Shown: one piece after another, positions 1-9,228 of the stretch
Position numbering within the stretch: the stretch's first letter is position 1
Layout: each line of letters begins with the position of its first letter
NCBI RefSeq assembly: GCF_027571385.1
Contig: NZ_CP085636.1
Location: forward strand, 1,984,001-2,048,000
Reading direction: 5' to 3'
DNA from: Shewanella sp. MTB7
GTDB lineage: Bacteria; Pseudomonadota; Gammaproteobacteria; Enterobacterales; Shewanellaceae
Length of the DNA: 64,000 bases
Position numbers and translations under genes: made by a program
The notes under the pieces: generated by a model
Seen by the model: the letters and a program-made list of their open reading frames with translations, nothing else
Told to the model about the DNA's origin: nothing
Database searches by the model: none

Positions 1-2
1 AT

Positions 3-1121
3 TATGTTAATCAACTTGTTGCTACTGGAATATTAGAAGATCTTAATGTTTCTGTGAGCATGGCAGATAATGGATCACAGGCAGTTAAGATGTTACAGGA
101 GGTGAAAACACCTCCCTTTTCTTTAATTTTAATGGATTGTCAAATGCCCGAAATGGATGGGTATGAAGCGACGCGTCAAATTCGTGAGGGAATCGCAGGT
201 GAAGGGTGTCGACAGATCCCTATCATTGCCATGACAGCCAATGCCATGATGGGTGATAAAGATAAATGCCTCGATGCTGGTATGGATGATTATCTAGCTA
301 AACCTATTGATCCTAATAAGTTGCATGCGAAATTGAATCAATGGTTAGTTGTCGATGAAGTTGAACTAGAGTCTAAGGAGAATGAGAGTATTCAATCGCC
401 ACCTCATGAAGTGAATACTCTGGATCTCTCAAAACAACACGAGACAAATTTTATCCCTGATGCTCAGCCTGCTTCTATAATTGGTAATAATATGACAGAC
501 GATAAAATGATATGGGACAAAGACAGTTTGATGAAGCGTGCTATGGGTAAAGAAACACTTTTCAACTCCATTATTCACTTGTTTATGGAAGATATACCTT
601 CGAAAGTGGAGGATCTTAAATGCGCAGTAAAAAATCAAAATATTAAAGAGGTAAGGCAAATCTCCCATACCATTAAAGGGGTTGCAGCGAACGTTAGTGG
701 TGAATTACTTCGGGAACAAGCTGGGCTTATCGAAATGGCAGCTAAAGAGGGAGATCTTGCTAAGGCGCAAAGTCATCTACCAGAGTTATGTACCGCTTTT
801 GATATTTTGAGCGCGAAGATTACTGAATACCAAAAGCTGCCTGAAATAGATCAAGATACAGATACAGGAGAATTTATGTCGCCTAAAGATGTAGAGCAAT
901 ATTTGAGTCGACTGATTAAACAGCTTGCTGATGGGAGTTATATCAATGTTGAAGATTTTAGCTCTTTGAATAAGGCATCGGATGATAAGAATGTGCAAAA
1001 TATTTTCGATCAGCTGCTTATTTATCTCAATGATTTTGATTATCTTGAAGCGAGCTCAGTGACAAATGACTTGGTGGCTATATACAGCAAATTAGCCTTA
1101 AGCAATGTAAAGGACTCTTAG
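3..1121 (+). CDS. Hybrid sensor histidine kinase, C-terminal part (REC-Hpt), cut by window edge
   Basis: The open frame runs from the first bases of the window, so the start and the sensor and kinase domains lie outside it. The visible part opens inside a receiver domain (NQLVATGILEDLNV), with the phospho-acceptor Asp in LILMDCQMPEMDG and the conserved Lys in YLAKPIDP. A linker follows, then an Hpt domain with the phosphotransfer His in ISHTIKGVAAN (about nt 666), then about 80 residues without a clear domain. The product would pass phosphate from a membrane sensor through REC and Hpt to a response regulator. The next gene starts 2 nt after the stop, so the two adjacent response regulators are the likely targets. 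Confidence 0.85.
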   Translation, partial: YVNQLVATGILEDLNVSVSMADNGSQAVKMLQEVKTPPFSLILMDCQMPEMDGYEATRQIREGIAGEGCRQIPIIAMTANAMMGDKDKCLDAGMDDYLAKPIDPNKLHAKLNQWLVVDEVELESKENESIQSPPHEVNTLDLSKQHETNFIPDAQPASIIGNNMTDDKMIWDKDSLMKRAMGKETLFNSIIHLFMEDIPSKVEDLKCAVKNQNIKEVRQISHTIKGVAANVSGELLREQAGLIEMAAKEGDLAKAQSHLPELCTAFDILSAKITEYQKLPEIDQDTDTGEFMSPKDVEQYLSRLIKQLADGSYINVEDFSSLNKASDDKNVQNIFDQLLIYLNDFDYLEASSVTNDLVAIYSKLALSNVKDS

Positions 1122-1123
1122 TT

Positions 1124-2035
1124 ATGGCTGGTAAAGCGACGATTCTCGTGGTGGATGATACTCGTACAAACATTGAGATATTGGCGGCTTGTCTTCAAAA
1201 TGACTATCACTTGAAAGTGGCTAGGAATGGTACTCGATGCTTGGAGCTTGCAGAAAAAGAACCTATTCCAGATTTGATACTGCTTGATGTGATCATGCCT
1301 GATATGGATGGTTACGAAGTGTGCCGAAAGCTAAAAGCGAACTCTTTAACTCAACATATCCCCATTATCTTTGTCACGGGCAAAGATAGCGATGAAGATG
1401 AGGAGTATGGCTTACAACTTGGGGCCGTCGACTATATCACTAAACCCATACGTCCAGCGATTGTAACGGCTAGGGTTGGGACACATGTTATTTTGAAACA
1501 ACAAAGAGATGAACTTAGAGACATGGCTTTGCATGATCAGCTTACGAGTTTATTCAATCGTCACTTTCTGATTGAAGCTGCAACAAATAAAATATCTCGC
1601 CTCTCTAGGCACGGCGGGAAACTATCTATTATGATGATAGATATTGATAATTTTAAGTTAGTTAACGATCAATTTGGACACCAGAGTGGGGATCTTGTGC
1701 TACAGGCTGTAGCGCATGTTTTGTCTGATTGTAATCGGAAAGAGGATGTCGTCGCCAGACTTGGAGGTGAAGAGTTTGTGATATTACTGGATCACTGTTC
1801 ACTTGATGATACACAAGATAAAGCTGAACAACTGCGGTTGAAAATCGAAGAGTTAGATCCCGAACAAATTCATGTCACTGCAAGTTTTGGTATTGCTGAA
1901 CTGCAATCTGATGGTGAGGAATTCGAACACCTCCTTGCTCGAGCTGATGAAGCTGTTTACTTAGCCAAGGAAAAAGGCAGGAATTGTATTGTTAAAGCCA
2001 GCAATGATCTTGAGTCTGAAATTGATATTAAGTAA
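1124..2035 (+). CDS. Response regulator with GGDEF domain (diguanylate cyclase)
   Basis: Two domains are visible. Residues about 5-120 form a receiver with the acceptor Asp in LILLDVIMPDMDG and Lys in YITKPIRP. Residues about 135-295 form a GGDEF domain (LTSLFNRHFL start, active site GGEEF). An RxxD inhibitory site (RKED) sits five residues before GGEEF, which predicts product inhibition by c-di-GMP. It starts 2 nt after the upstream hybrid kinase and is likely co-transcribed, so phosphorelay input would control c-di-GMP synthesis in the cytoplasm. Confidence 0.92.
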   Translation: MAGKATILVVDDTRTNIEILAACLQNDYHLKVARNGTRCLELAEKEPIPDLILLDVIMPDMDGYEVCRKLKANSLTQHIPIIFVTGKDSDEDEEYGLQLGAVDYITKPIRPAIVTARVGTHVILKQQRDELRDMALHDQLTSLFNRHFLIEAATNKISRLSRHGGKLSIMMIDIDNFKLVNDQFGHQSGDLVLQAVAHVLSDCNRKEDVVARLGGEEFVILLDHCSLDDTQDKAEQLRLKIEELDPEQIHVTASFGIAELQSDGEEFEHLLARADEAVYLAKEKGRNCIVKASNDLESEIDIK

Positions 2036-2118
2036 TTAGCCACATGTGTCCAGATATAGGTAACCACCCATCAACACTCAATGTAGTTTAATGGCCTTAA
2101 ATAGAGGGATTGACCGTT

Positions 2119-3267
2119 ATGAAAGAACGTCCAAAAATATTGATTGTTGATGATACTGCTGTGAGTCGAGTAATGCTTAAGGGGATTCTTGAAGATGAGT
2201 ATGAAATCTCTGAAGCTGACAGTGGTGAAACCTGTCTCGCTTCAGTAAAGGAGAGCATTCCTGATCTTTTACTGCTTGATGTTGATATGCCTGGTATCTC
2301 CGGATATGAAGTGTGTGTGCACTTAAGGAAAGAGGCGGCAACAGCTCATATTCCCATTATATTTGTATCTGGATTGGATACTGTAGAGGAGAGGCTTACA
2401 GGCTTTGAAGCCGGTGCAGATGACTATATTATTAAGCCAGCCGAGCCAGAAGAACTGCATGAGAAAGTGAATTTATGTTTAAGTCATCATAGGAAAATGA
2501 GCACAGCACAAGAATCGGCCTCAGAGGCAATGGCAATTGCCATGGAAGCCATGACTGTGAGCAGTGAGCTGGGTCAGATAGTTCAGTTTATTAAAGATGT
2601 ACAGTCAATAGAGTTAGCTGAGGATGTGGGTTTGGCAATGAATAACATCCTATTAAACTTTGGTATGCATGCGGCTTCACGCGTAGATACTGGAAGCATC
2701 TCTTTTGTGGGTTGTCAGAAAGATAGCATTGAAGCTGAATTGCTAACTCGTTTTTCTTACTATAATGAACGGATACTCAGTGTTGGGATCCGAACCATCA
2801 TTAGAGATCCTCATATTGTACTACTGATCAAAGATATGCCGTTAGGTGATGAGAAACGTTGTGGTAGGTTAAGGGATCACCTAGCAGTACTAATGGATAT
2901 TGCAGATGTACAGTTAGCAAACCTGACAGCGAGAGCAAAAATGCTTGAACAGAGGCAAGTCATTTTTACTCAAGTTATCTCTATGACAGAGAAGCAGATT
3001 AAGCAAACTTCAGAGCGGTTAATCACCCATGAAGAATACTCACAAGGTTTAATGCGAGGTATGTTAATTGATTTAGAAGGCATGTTATTTAGTTTAGGTT
3101 TAGAGGAAGATCAGGAGAAAAAATTGATGAGTTTGGCGGATGAAACATCGACCAAGTTAGAGGCGAGTCAGGGGCAAAATGAGCTCGTTAATAAAGAACT
3201 TGGTTCGATTCTAGAAGGGCTTTATAAGTTCTTTAATACACTTAATAAGCCTAGTGAACCAGTTTAA
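2119..3267 (+). CDS. Response regulator with uncharacterised C-terminal output region
   Basis: The N-terminal 120 residues are a receiver domain (IDI-type start KILIVDDTAVS, acceptor Asp in LLLLDVDMPGISG, Lys in IIKPAEPEEL). The remaining 260 residues match no output domain I recognise and look largely helical, with a heptad-like stretch near the end (QNELVNKELGSILEGLY). I prefer the ATG at 2119 over an upstream TTG at 2110 because a GAGGGA-like ribosome site precedes it. It is the third gene of the signalling cluster, 70-80 bp after the GGDEF regulator, so it may be a second output of the same kinase. Confidence 0.8.
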   Translation: MKERPKILIVDDTAVSRVMLKGILEDEYEISEADSGETCLASVKESIPDLLLLDVDMPGISGYEVCVHLRKEAATAHIPIIFVSGLDTVEERLTGFEAGADDYIIKPAEPEELHEKVNLCLSHHRKMSTAQESASEAMAIAMEAMTVSSELGQIVQFIKDVQSIELAEDVGLAMNNILLNFGMHAASRVDTGSISFVGCQKDSIEAELLTRFSYYNERILSVGIRTIIRDPHIVLLIKDMPLGDEKRCGRLRDHLAVLMDIADVQLANLTARAKMLEQRQVIFTQVISMTEKQIKQTSERLITHEEYSQGLMRGMLIDLEGMLFSLGLEEDQEKKLMSLADETSTKLEASQGQNELVNKELGSILEGLYKFFNTLNKPSEPV

Positions 3268-3762
3268 TTAATGATAAAAGTCTGATTACTCATAAGTCCG
3301 CTGTGCGTAAGCGAGCAAAAGACTTTTCTAAACTCAGCTCCCAACGTCTGATTTGATTATTTTTTCTTATATTCGATAGAGAGAAAGTCAGTTGAATTGC
3401 TTGTCTTGTCTCTTCAATTGTTAGTAAGGTAATGAAAATGCCGAAGTGTTCAAAATAACCCAGTTCAATGTGATTCCCTTTGTTTGGCCAGTGTTTTCTA
3501 CCGTTCAACTCTGTTTTTTAGCCGCCACCTCAAGATGCTTGTAGGCGTGTCACTCGCGCACGTATAAGAAAATAAACACTGTCGACATCAAATTTATATA
3601 TAAAAAATCATTTTTTCATCTGAAATAGTCTCAATACTTGATTAAAAGCAATTTAATTAAATGAATAACACACTATATTCCCTGCGCTTTCAGTATATAG
3701 CCGTTTTATTTAAAAATTGAACCCTCACAATAAAAAATCATCAAAAGAGAATTACGTAGACT
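3268..3762. other. Intergenic region before the hydrogenase operon
   Basis: AT-rich spacer. A 72-codon minus-strand frame (3290-3508) is open but matches nothing I recognise and has no good ribosome site, so I do not call it a gene. The right half holds a probable anaerobic regulator site (listed separately) and the promoter region of the hyd operon. Confidence 0.5.
3638..3651. promoter_or_regulatory. Candidate FNR/EtrA box upstream of hydA
   Basis: TTGATtaaaAGCAA matches the FNR consensus TTGAT-N4-ATCAA at 9 of 10 positions. It lies about 112 bp before the hydA start. In Shewanella the FNR homologue EtrA and CRP control anaerobic respiratory genes, so oxygen-dependent control of this hydrogenase is a reasonable inference; the site itself is untested. 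Confidence 0.45.
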
Positions 3763-4995
3763 ATGACAGCAACCACTTATCAACCTGGAGAGATCCGTGG
3801 GTTGATTGAAATTGATGCATCAAAGTGTAAAGGCTGCGATGCTTGTCAAAAATTTTGCCCGACTAACGCGATAGAAGGCTCGTCGGGAGCTCCACACAGC
3901 ATAAATATCGAAAAATGCTTAAGTTGTGGACAATGTTTAATCAACTGCCCATTTAGTGCGATAAAAGAAACTCACAGTGCGCTAGATGATGTAATTAAAA
4001 AGCTCCATGATAATAACACCACTGTGGTGGGTATCATTGCCCCTGCGGTCAGAGTAGCCATTGGTGAAGAGTTTGGTCTTGGCACTGGAGAACTAGTGAC
4101 GGGTAAACTGTATGGTGCAATGAACAAAGCAGGTTTCAAAATTTTTGACTGCAACTTTGCTGCTGACTTGACCATTATGGAAGAGGGTAGTGAGTTTATT
4201 CATCGTCTGCATGCCAATGTTAAAGGCGAACCTAATGCAGGAGCCTTACCGCAGTTTACCTCTTGCTGTCCAGGCTGGGTTCGTTATGTGGAAACTCGTT
4301 ATCCTAATCTGTTACCAAACTTATCTACAGCCAAGTCGCCACAGCAGATGGCAGGCACAGTCGCTAAAACTTATGGTGCTAAGGTTTATGACATGCAACC
4401 GGAGAAAATTTTCACCGTCGCTGTTATGCCATGTACCTCGAAAAAGCTAGAAGCCTCACGCCCAGAGTTCAACTCAGCGTGGCAATATCACCAAGAGCAA
4501 GGTGCTAATCTCCCATCATATCAGGATATTGATGCGGTATTGACGACCCGTGAAATGGCTGAACTGCTGAAAGTTCTGGATATCGATCTGGCCACCACTC
4601 CAGCATTTGAAGGCGACAGTTTGTTTTCTGAATATACTGGCGCTGGTACCATTTTTGGCACCACTGGTGGTGTCATGGAAGCGGCTTTACGTACCGCTCA
4701 TAAGGTGTTGACTGGCAACGAAATGGCCAAGTTGGAATTCAACCCTGTTCGCGGCCTTGAGGGGGTGAAAACAGCCTCGGTCACTTTGCATGACACGGAA
4801 CTAAGTCAAGATGTCACCATTAACGTGGCCGTTGTTCACGATATGGGCAATAACATCGAACCGATTTTGCGTGACATTATGGCCGGTACCTCCCCTTATC
4901 ATTTCATCGAAGTCATGAATTGTGCCGGTGGTTGTGTGAACGGTGGCGGCCAACCAATTGACGGTAGTGGTTCATCATGGCTTGGTAATATCTAA
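3763..4995 (+). CDS. hydA: Periplasmic [FeFe] hydrogenase large subunit
   Basis: The 410-residue protein catalyses reversible H2 oxidation / proton reduction. Two ferredoxin-type CxxCxxCxxxC clusters lie near the N-terminus (CKGCDACQKFC and CLSCGQCLINC). All three H-cluster signatures are present: TSCCPGW (about residue 166), MPCTSKKLEASRPE (about 222) and MNCAGGCVNGGGQP (about 385). It has no signal peptide. The following small subunit carries a Tat signal, as in Desulfovibrio-type heterodimeric enzymes, so the dimer is probably exported together. First gene of an operon that also contains the complete hydEFG maturation set. Confidence 0.97.
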   Translation: MTATTYQPGEIRGLIEIDASKCKGCDACQKFCPTNAIEGSSGAPHSINIEKCLSCGQCLINCPFSAIKETHSALDDVIKKLHDNNTTVVGIIAPAVRVAIGEEFGLGTGELVTGKLYGAMNKAGFKIFDCNFAADLTIMEEGSEFIHRLHANVKGEPNAGALPQFTSCCPGWVRYVETRYPNLLPNLSTAKSPQQMAGTVAKTYGAKVYDMQPEKIFTVAVMPCTSKKLEASRPEFNSAWQYHQEQGANLPSYQDIDAVLTTREMAELLKVLDIDLATTPAFEGDSLFSEYTGAGTIFGTTGGVMEAALRTAHKVLTGNEMAKLEFNPVRGLEGVKTASVTLHDTELSQDVTINVAVVHDMGNNIEPILRDIMAGTSPYHFIEVMNCAGGCVNGGGQPIDGSGSSWLGNI

Positions 4996-5008
4996 GGAGT
5001 ATGTAGCA

Positions 5009-5329
5009 ATGACTAAGAAAAAATATGAATTTGCGGAAGACAGTTTTTTCCTCTCCCGTCGTAAGTTCATGACTATCGGTGCCGCTTTTGTTGCCGTAAT
5101 GGCCATACCTGTTGGTTGGTTCAGTAGTACGTTGGCTAAGCGTAATGATTACATTAAGGCGCGCAGTGCTGGCTTGTACAAAGATGACACCATTGCCAAA
5201 GTGCGCGTTAGCCACGGTAATCCTGCGGTTACTAAATACTACGAAGAGTTCGGTGGTAAACCCCTAGGGCACCTGTCTCACGATCTATTACATACCCACT
5301 TTGTTGACCGCACTAAGCTGAACTCTTAA
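5009..5329 (+). CDS. hydB: [FeFe] hydrogenase small subunit with Tat signal
   Basis: 106 residues starting at the ATG at 5009, preceded by AAGGAG; an earlier in-frame ATG inside hydA is less likely. A twin-arginine motif SRRKFM is followed by a hydrophobic segment (GAAFVAVMAIPVGW), typical of the small subunit of periplasmic [FeFe] hydrogenases. The C-terminal 60 residues (KVRVSHGNPAVTKYYEEFGG) wrap the large subunit in known structures. Its Tat signal is expected to carry the folded heterodimer to the periplasm. Confidence 0.92.
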   Translation: MTKKKYEFAEDSFFLSRRKFMTIGAAFVAVMAIPVGWFSSTLAKRNDYIKARSAGLYKDDTIAKVRVSHGNPAVTKYYEEFGGKPLGHLSHDLLHTHFVDRTKLNS

Positions 5330-5337
5330 TGGAGAAA

Positions 5338-6030
5338 ATGACGATGAATCATGCTCAGCACGACATGAGACCTGTTTTGAAACACCCTCTTAATGTTCGA
5401 GTGTTTCACTACATTTTACTATTGAGCTTTTTGCCATTGGCAGCAACCGGCTTACTGTTATTTTTCAAACCATTGTCACAGGAAAGCATGCAGCTGACCT
5501 ATGATATTCATATCATAGCTGGTGTAGTACTGACATTGGATGCTGTTGCCTTCACCCTAATGGCCTTCGATCGCGTCGTGCTATTTATTGCCCGCTTGTT
5601 CAGCTTTTCTATGCGCGATGTAAAATGGTTTATGGTGCTAGGTGGCTATCCACAAAAGTTCCTACTGGGCAAGAAAGTCCCTGTTCCTCCAATGAACAAG
5701 TATAACTCTGGCCAGAAATTGTTCGGCATTTGCGTACTGATTGGCGGCACAGTACTGATCCTGTCAGGTTTAGTCTTGTGGTTGATCCCACACGTTGCAC
5801 CACGTGATTTGGTCTGGGCACTCGGTATGGGACATCTGTTATTTGGTTTGCTATTGACCGCGTTCCTACCAATTCACTTATTTCTAGCGGTATATCGCTT
5901 CGATGATTTCAAAGCAATGATGCTACATGGAAATGTGCCTTATCACGATGCGGCTGAATACACCCCGTTTTGGGTACAAGAGGAGATATCTCCTGCTACC
6001 ACTAGCGGTGACCAACTGATTAATAAGTAG
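5338..6030 (+). CDS. Cytochrome b subunit (FdhC/FdnI-type) of the hydrogenase
   Basis: A four-helix integral membrane protein of the formate dehydrogenase gamma / hydrogenase cytochrome b type. Hydrophobic segments are clear (for example FHYILLLSFLPLAATGLLLF and LLFGLLLTAFLPIHLFLAVY), with His residues in several of them suited to haem b ligation. The frame opens at 5329, overlapping the small subunit stop, but GGAG precedes the ATG at 5338, which I prefer. It would link periplasmic H2 oxidation to the quinone pool. Confidence 0.88.
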   Translation: MTMNHAQHDMRPVLKHPLNVRVFHYILLLSFLPLAATGLLLFFKPLSQESMQLTYDIHIIAGVVLTLDAVAFTLMAFDRVVLFIARLFSFSMRDVKWFMVLGGYPQKFLLGKKVPVPPMNKYNSGQKLFGICVLIGGTVLILSGLVLWLIPHVAPRDLVWALGMGHLLFGLLLTAFLPIHLFLAVYRFDDFKAMMLHGNVPYHDAAEYTPFWVQEEISPATTSGDQLINK

Positions 6031-6055
6031 TTACTTGCTTACGTCCAGTGAATCC

Positions 6056-6088
6056 AGCAGCAGTCATCACTTCGGCGACTGCTGCTTT
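6056..6088 (+). terminator. Hairpin between cytochrome b and hydG
   Basis: A 10-bp stem (AGCAGCAGTC / GACTGCTGCT) with an 11-nt loop followed by a short TTT. It may be a weak terminator or processing site that separates structural genes from maturases. Confidence 0.5.
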
Positions 6089-6113
6089 CTGTATATATTA
6101 AGTAGAGATTTAA

Positions 6114-7559
6114 ATGGTTATGACCTCAGCACAGCATTCTCCCCTGTTAAAGCCAACGTATGATCCAAGCGTAAACTTCATTGATGATAGTGCTATTTGG
6201 AGTGCTATCGAAAACGCGGAAAATTCAAGCGAAATAGAAATTCGCGTGATTTTGGAAAAAGCCCGTCAATGCAAAGGACTCAGCATCGCTGACACAGCAG
6301 TGCTATTGCAGAATCAACACAAGGAACTGGATGAAGAGATTTTTGCTGTTGCTCGTGAGATTAAAAATAAGATTTACGGTAACCGTATAGTGCTATTTGC
6401 CCCACTTTATGTCTCAAACCACTGTGCAAACAGTTGTAGCTACTGCGGTTTCAATGCAGACAACCATGAACTGAAACGTAAAACCCTCAAGCAAGCTGAG
6501 ATCCGCAAAGAAGTGAAAGTGTTGGAAGCCATGGGACACAAGCGTATTCTGGCGGTTTATGGCGAGCATCCCCGTAATAACGTCAACGCTATCGTTGAAA
6601 GCATCCAGACCATGTACGACGTAAAAGATGGTAAAGGGGGCGAGATCCGCCGTATTAATGTCAACTGTGCACCAATGAGCGTGGAAGATTTTAAAATTCT
6701 GAAGACAGCCGCTATAGGCACTTACCAGTGTTTCCAGGAAACTTATCACCAGCCAACCTATGAAAGCGTCCACCTGAAAGGCAAGAAGAAAGATTACTTA
6801 TATCGCTTATATGCCATGCACCGAGCCATGGAAGCAGGTATTGACGATGTGGGTATTGGCGCTCTGTTCGGACTTTATGATCATCGGTTCGAACTACTGG
6901 CTATGTTGACCCATGTTGAGCAGATGGAAAAGGAGTGTGGCATAGGCCCACATACTATCTCGTTCCCACGTATCGAACCCGCTCACGGATCAGCGATCAG
7001 TGAAAAACCGCCCTATGAGGTCGACGATGAATGCTTCAAGCGCATAGTGGCCATTACTCGTTTAGCCGTACCTTACACAGGTTTAATCATGAGTACCCGA
7101 GAAGGCGCAGTGCTACGCAAAGAGCTGCTTGATCTGGGCGTATCCCAAATAAGTGCAGGATCCCGTACCTCTCCTGGTGGCTATCAAGAAACCACATCGA
7201 ATCAGCATGATGCCGAACAATTTAGTTTGGGCGATCACCGCGCGATGGATGATGTTATCTATGAATTAGTCACTGAGTCTAAATCAGTGCCCTCATTCTG
7301 CACCGGTTGCTATCGCAAAGGTCGCACTGGCGATCATTTTATTGGATTGGCAAAACAGCAATTCATCGGTAAATTTTGCCAACCCAATGCGCTGATCACT
7401 TTTAAAGAATATCTAAACGATTACGCCAGCGAGAAAACTCGCGAAGCAGGCAATGCACTTATTGAGCGGGAGTTAGACAGATTAAGTCCGAGTCGACGTA
7501 AGAATGTCATCGCTTATCTGGATAAAACAGACGAAGGTCAGCGTGACTTGTATCTATAA
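6114..7559 (+). CDS. hydG: [FeFe] hydrogenase H-cluster maturase HydG (radical SAM tyrosine lyase)
   Basis: HydG cleaves tyrosine with SAM to make the CO and CN ligands of the H-cluster. The radical SAM motif CANSCSYC (CX3CX2C, Cys at about 104, 108, 111) is present. The C-terminal auxiliary cluster motif CTGCYRKGRTGDHF (Cys at about 396 and 399) separates HydG from ThiH. Length 481 fits the family. The start could be the ATG at 6114 or two codons later. It is followed 3 nt later by an uncharacterised gene and then hydE and hydF. Confidence 0.96.
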   Translation: MVMTSAQHSPLLKPTYDPSVNFIDDSAIWSAIENAENSSEIEIRVILEKARQCKGLSIADTAVLLQNQHKELDEEIFAVAREIKNKIYGNRIVLFAPLYVSNHCANSCSYCGFNADNHELKRKTLKQAEIRKEVKVLEAMGHKRILAVYGEHPRNNVNAIVESIQTMYDVKDGKGGEIRRINVNCAPMSVEDFKILKTAAIGTYQCFQETYHQPTYESVHLKGKKKDYLYRLYAMHRAMEAGIDDVGIGALFGLYDHRFELLAMLTHVEQMEKECGIGPHTISFPRIEPAHGSAISEKPPYEVDDECFKRIVAITRLAVPYTGLIMSTREGAVLRKELLDLGVSQISAGSRTSPGGYQETTSNQHDAEQFSLGDHRAMDDVIYELVTESKSVPSFCTGCYRKGRTGDHFIGLAKQQFIGKFCQPNALITFKEYLNDYASEKTREAGNALIERELDRLSPSRRKNVIAYLDKTDEGQRDLYL

Positions 7560-7562
7560 CTT

Positions 7563-8210
7563 ATGATTGCACAAGCAACATCAGTGACACCAGGGCTCGA
7601 TATTGATGCCCTGTGTCAATTGATCCCACAGAGTCAATGTGTGGTTTTTCATGCTGCGCTTTATAGTAACTTTGCTCGTTCCAAGGTTGAGCAAAGTCTA
7701 CATTTCGCCTTAGCAAGCAACCCAAAGATACAGGTTTATCTTATTGAGCAGGCGTTTGAGCTAACGAATCCTTGGCACGGTGAGTTTGGCCGTATATTAC
7801 GAGAGCAGATCTGCGTTGATGAAATGCATGATTTATTTTTGCAGTCCCATATATGGTGCCAACTTCTGCTGCAGAAGTACCCCAATCAAGTGCATCATCT
7901 TGTGAGTAATCTACTGCCTTGCCAGCCCATTTTACTCATAGATAATCATGTTTTTACAGGTCAATATGCTCATTGTGAAATCGCAGCTCCTCAAGGTGTT
8001 TGGTTACACATTGATGGCGGGCTACTTGGCATTAATGTGGCAATGTTCCGTGATTGGTTACAACAAGGCATCGGGGTCAAACGATTAGCTGAACAAATAA
8101 AGCCACCACTGGCACAACAACGAACATCAGAACTAACATCCGCTCAAATAGCTGTTTATCGCTATGTGGCGGAGTGTGGGCATGCAATTGAAAATGCAAC
8201 TAAATTTTAA
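7563..8210 (+). CDS. Uncharacterised protein encoded between hydG and hydE
   Basis: 215 residues, no domain recognised. The sequence looks soluble, with no signal peptide or membrane helix. The N-terminal third (CVVFHAALYSNFARSKVEQ) is alpha/beta-like, and the C-terminal part (QIAVYRYVAECGHAIENATK) is helical. It starts 3 nt after hydG and overlaps hydE, so it is translationally embedded among the maturases. I recall an uncharacterised gene in this position in the Shewanella oneidensis operon, sometimes called hydX; this is memory, not verified. A role in assembly or export of the hydrogenase is inference from position only. Confidence 0.75.
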   Translation: MIAQATSVTPGLDIDALCQLIPQSQCVVFHAALYSNFARSKVEQSLHFALASNPKIQVYLIEQAFELTNPWHGEFGRILREQICVDEMHDLFLQSHIWCQLLLQKYPNQVHHLVSNLLPCQPILLIDNHVFTGQYAHCEIAAPQGVWLHIDGGLLGINVAMFRDWLQQGIGVKRLAEQIKPPLAQQRTSELTSAQIAVYRYVAECGHAIENATKF

Positions 8211-9228
8211 ATCTGAAAAATTAACTCATCATGACATTCTGGCATTATTACAAGGTTGCGATGATGACAGCTTATTTAAACAAGCTCATCAAGCCACGCT
8301 TGAGCAATTTGAAGGCCAAGTGTATATGCGTGGCATTATTGAGTTTTCCAATCAATGTCGGAACGATTGCCACTACTGTGGTTTAAGAACCAGTAACCGT
8401 CAGGTGAAGCGCTATCGACTGACTCATGGACAAATTATGGCGGCTGCTGAGTCCGCTTATCAAGAGGGAATGGGCACCATTGTTTTACAATCTGGTGATG
8501 ATTACCGTTATCGAATGAAGGATATCGAGCAGATTATTGTTGAGATAAAGCAGCAATTTGGCTTAGCTATCACCTTATCTCTGGGCGATAGAACATTCGA
8601 TGAACTTAGTTGCTGGAAACAAGCAGGGGCCGACCGCTACCTGTTAAAAATGGAAACTTTCAACGAGGGCTTATTTAGGCAGTGCCGGCCTAAAAAGTTA
8701 TTTCAACAACGACTAAAAAAAATCAAATTATTACAAAAGCTAGGCTATCAAACGGGGTCTGGTGTGATTGTAAATTTGCCCGGTATGACGTTAGCAATGT
8801 TAGCCGATGACATCATTAAACTCAGTCAATTGAAGCTGGACATGATTGCTTGCGGACCCTTTGTTGCGCATCCGCAGACCCCCTATGCATCGTATCCTGA
8901 TGGAAGTGTTATTGTCAGTCATAGAGTCAGTGCCATCTTAAGGCTACTCAACCCTGGGGCTAATATTCCGGCCACAAGCGCCCTTGATGCCATACAAGCA
9001 GGTGCTAGAGAAGCTGCGCTGCTTCGTGGTGCTAATATAATCATGCCCTCTTTTACTCCTGAGCAAGCCTTTGCCGATTACAATATCTATCCTGGCAAAA
9101 ACGCCAGCAAGGTAAAACTCATTGAACGTATTAGCGCGATAAAATTAGCCATTTCAACTATTGGATTAACTGCAACCTCGGCCAGAGGTGATGCGCTTAG
9201 GAAACATAATGTCAACAATCATAACTAA
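8182..9228 (+). CDS. hydE: [FeFe] hydrogenase H-cluster maturase HydE (radical SAM)
   Basis: HydE is a radical SAM enzyme acting in assembly of the di-iron subcluster. The motif CRNDCHYC (CX3CX2C) lies near residue 55, with a BioB-like fold pattern downstream (GMGTIVLQSGDD, SLGDRTFDELSCWKQAGADRYLLK). The frame opens at 8164; I prefer the ATG at 8182 or 8194, inside the end of the upstream gene, because the first residues are not conserved in character. Overlaps on both sides indicate a tightly coupled operon with hydF. Confidence 0.94.
   Translation: MQLKMQLNFKSEKLTHHDILALLQGCDDDSLFKQAHQATLEQFEGQVYMRGIIEFSNQCRNDCHYCGLRTSNRQVKRYRLTHGQIMAAAESAYQEGMGTIVLQSGDDYRYRMKDIEQIIVEIKQQFGLAITLSLGDRTFDELSCWKQAGADRYLLKMETFNEGLFRQCRPKKLFQQRLKKIKLLQKLGYQTGSGVIVNLPGMTLAMLADDIIKLSQLKLDMIACGPFVAHPQTPYASYPDGSVIVSHRVSAILRLLNPGANIPATSALDAIQAGAREAALLRGANIIMPSFTPEQAFADYNIYPGKNASKVKLIERISAIKLAISTIGLTATSARGDALRKHNVNNHN

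Noticed and set aside
3290..3508. 72-codon minus-strand frame after the response regulator
   Set aside because: No ribosome site, no recognisable sequence, and it overlaps the presumed 3' region of the signalling cluster.
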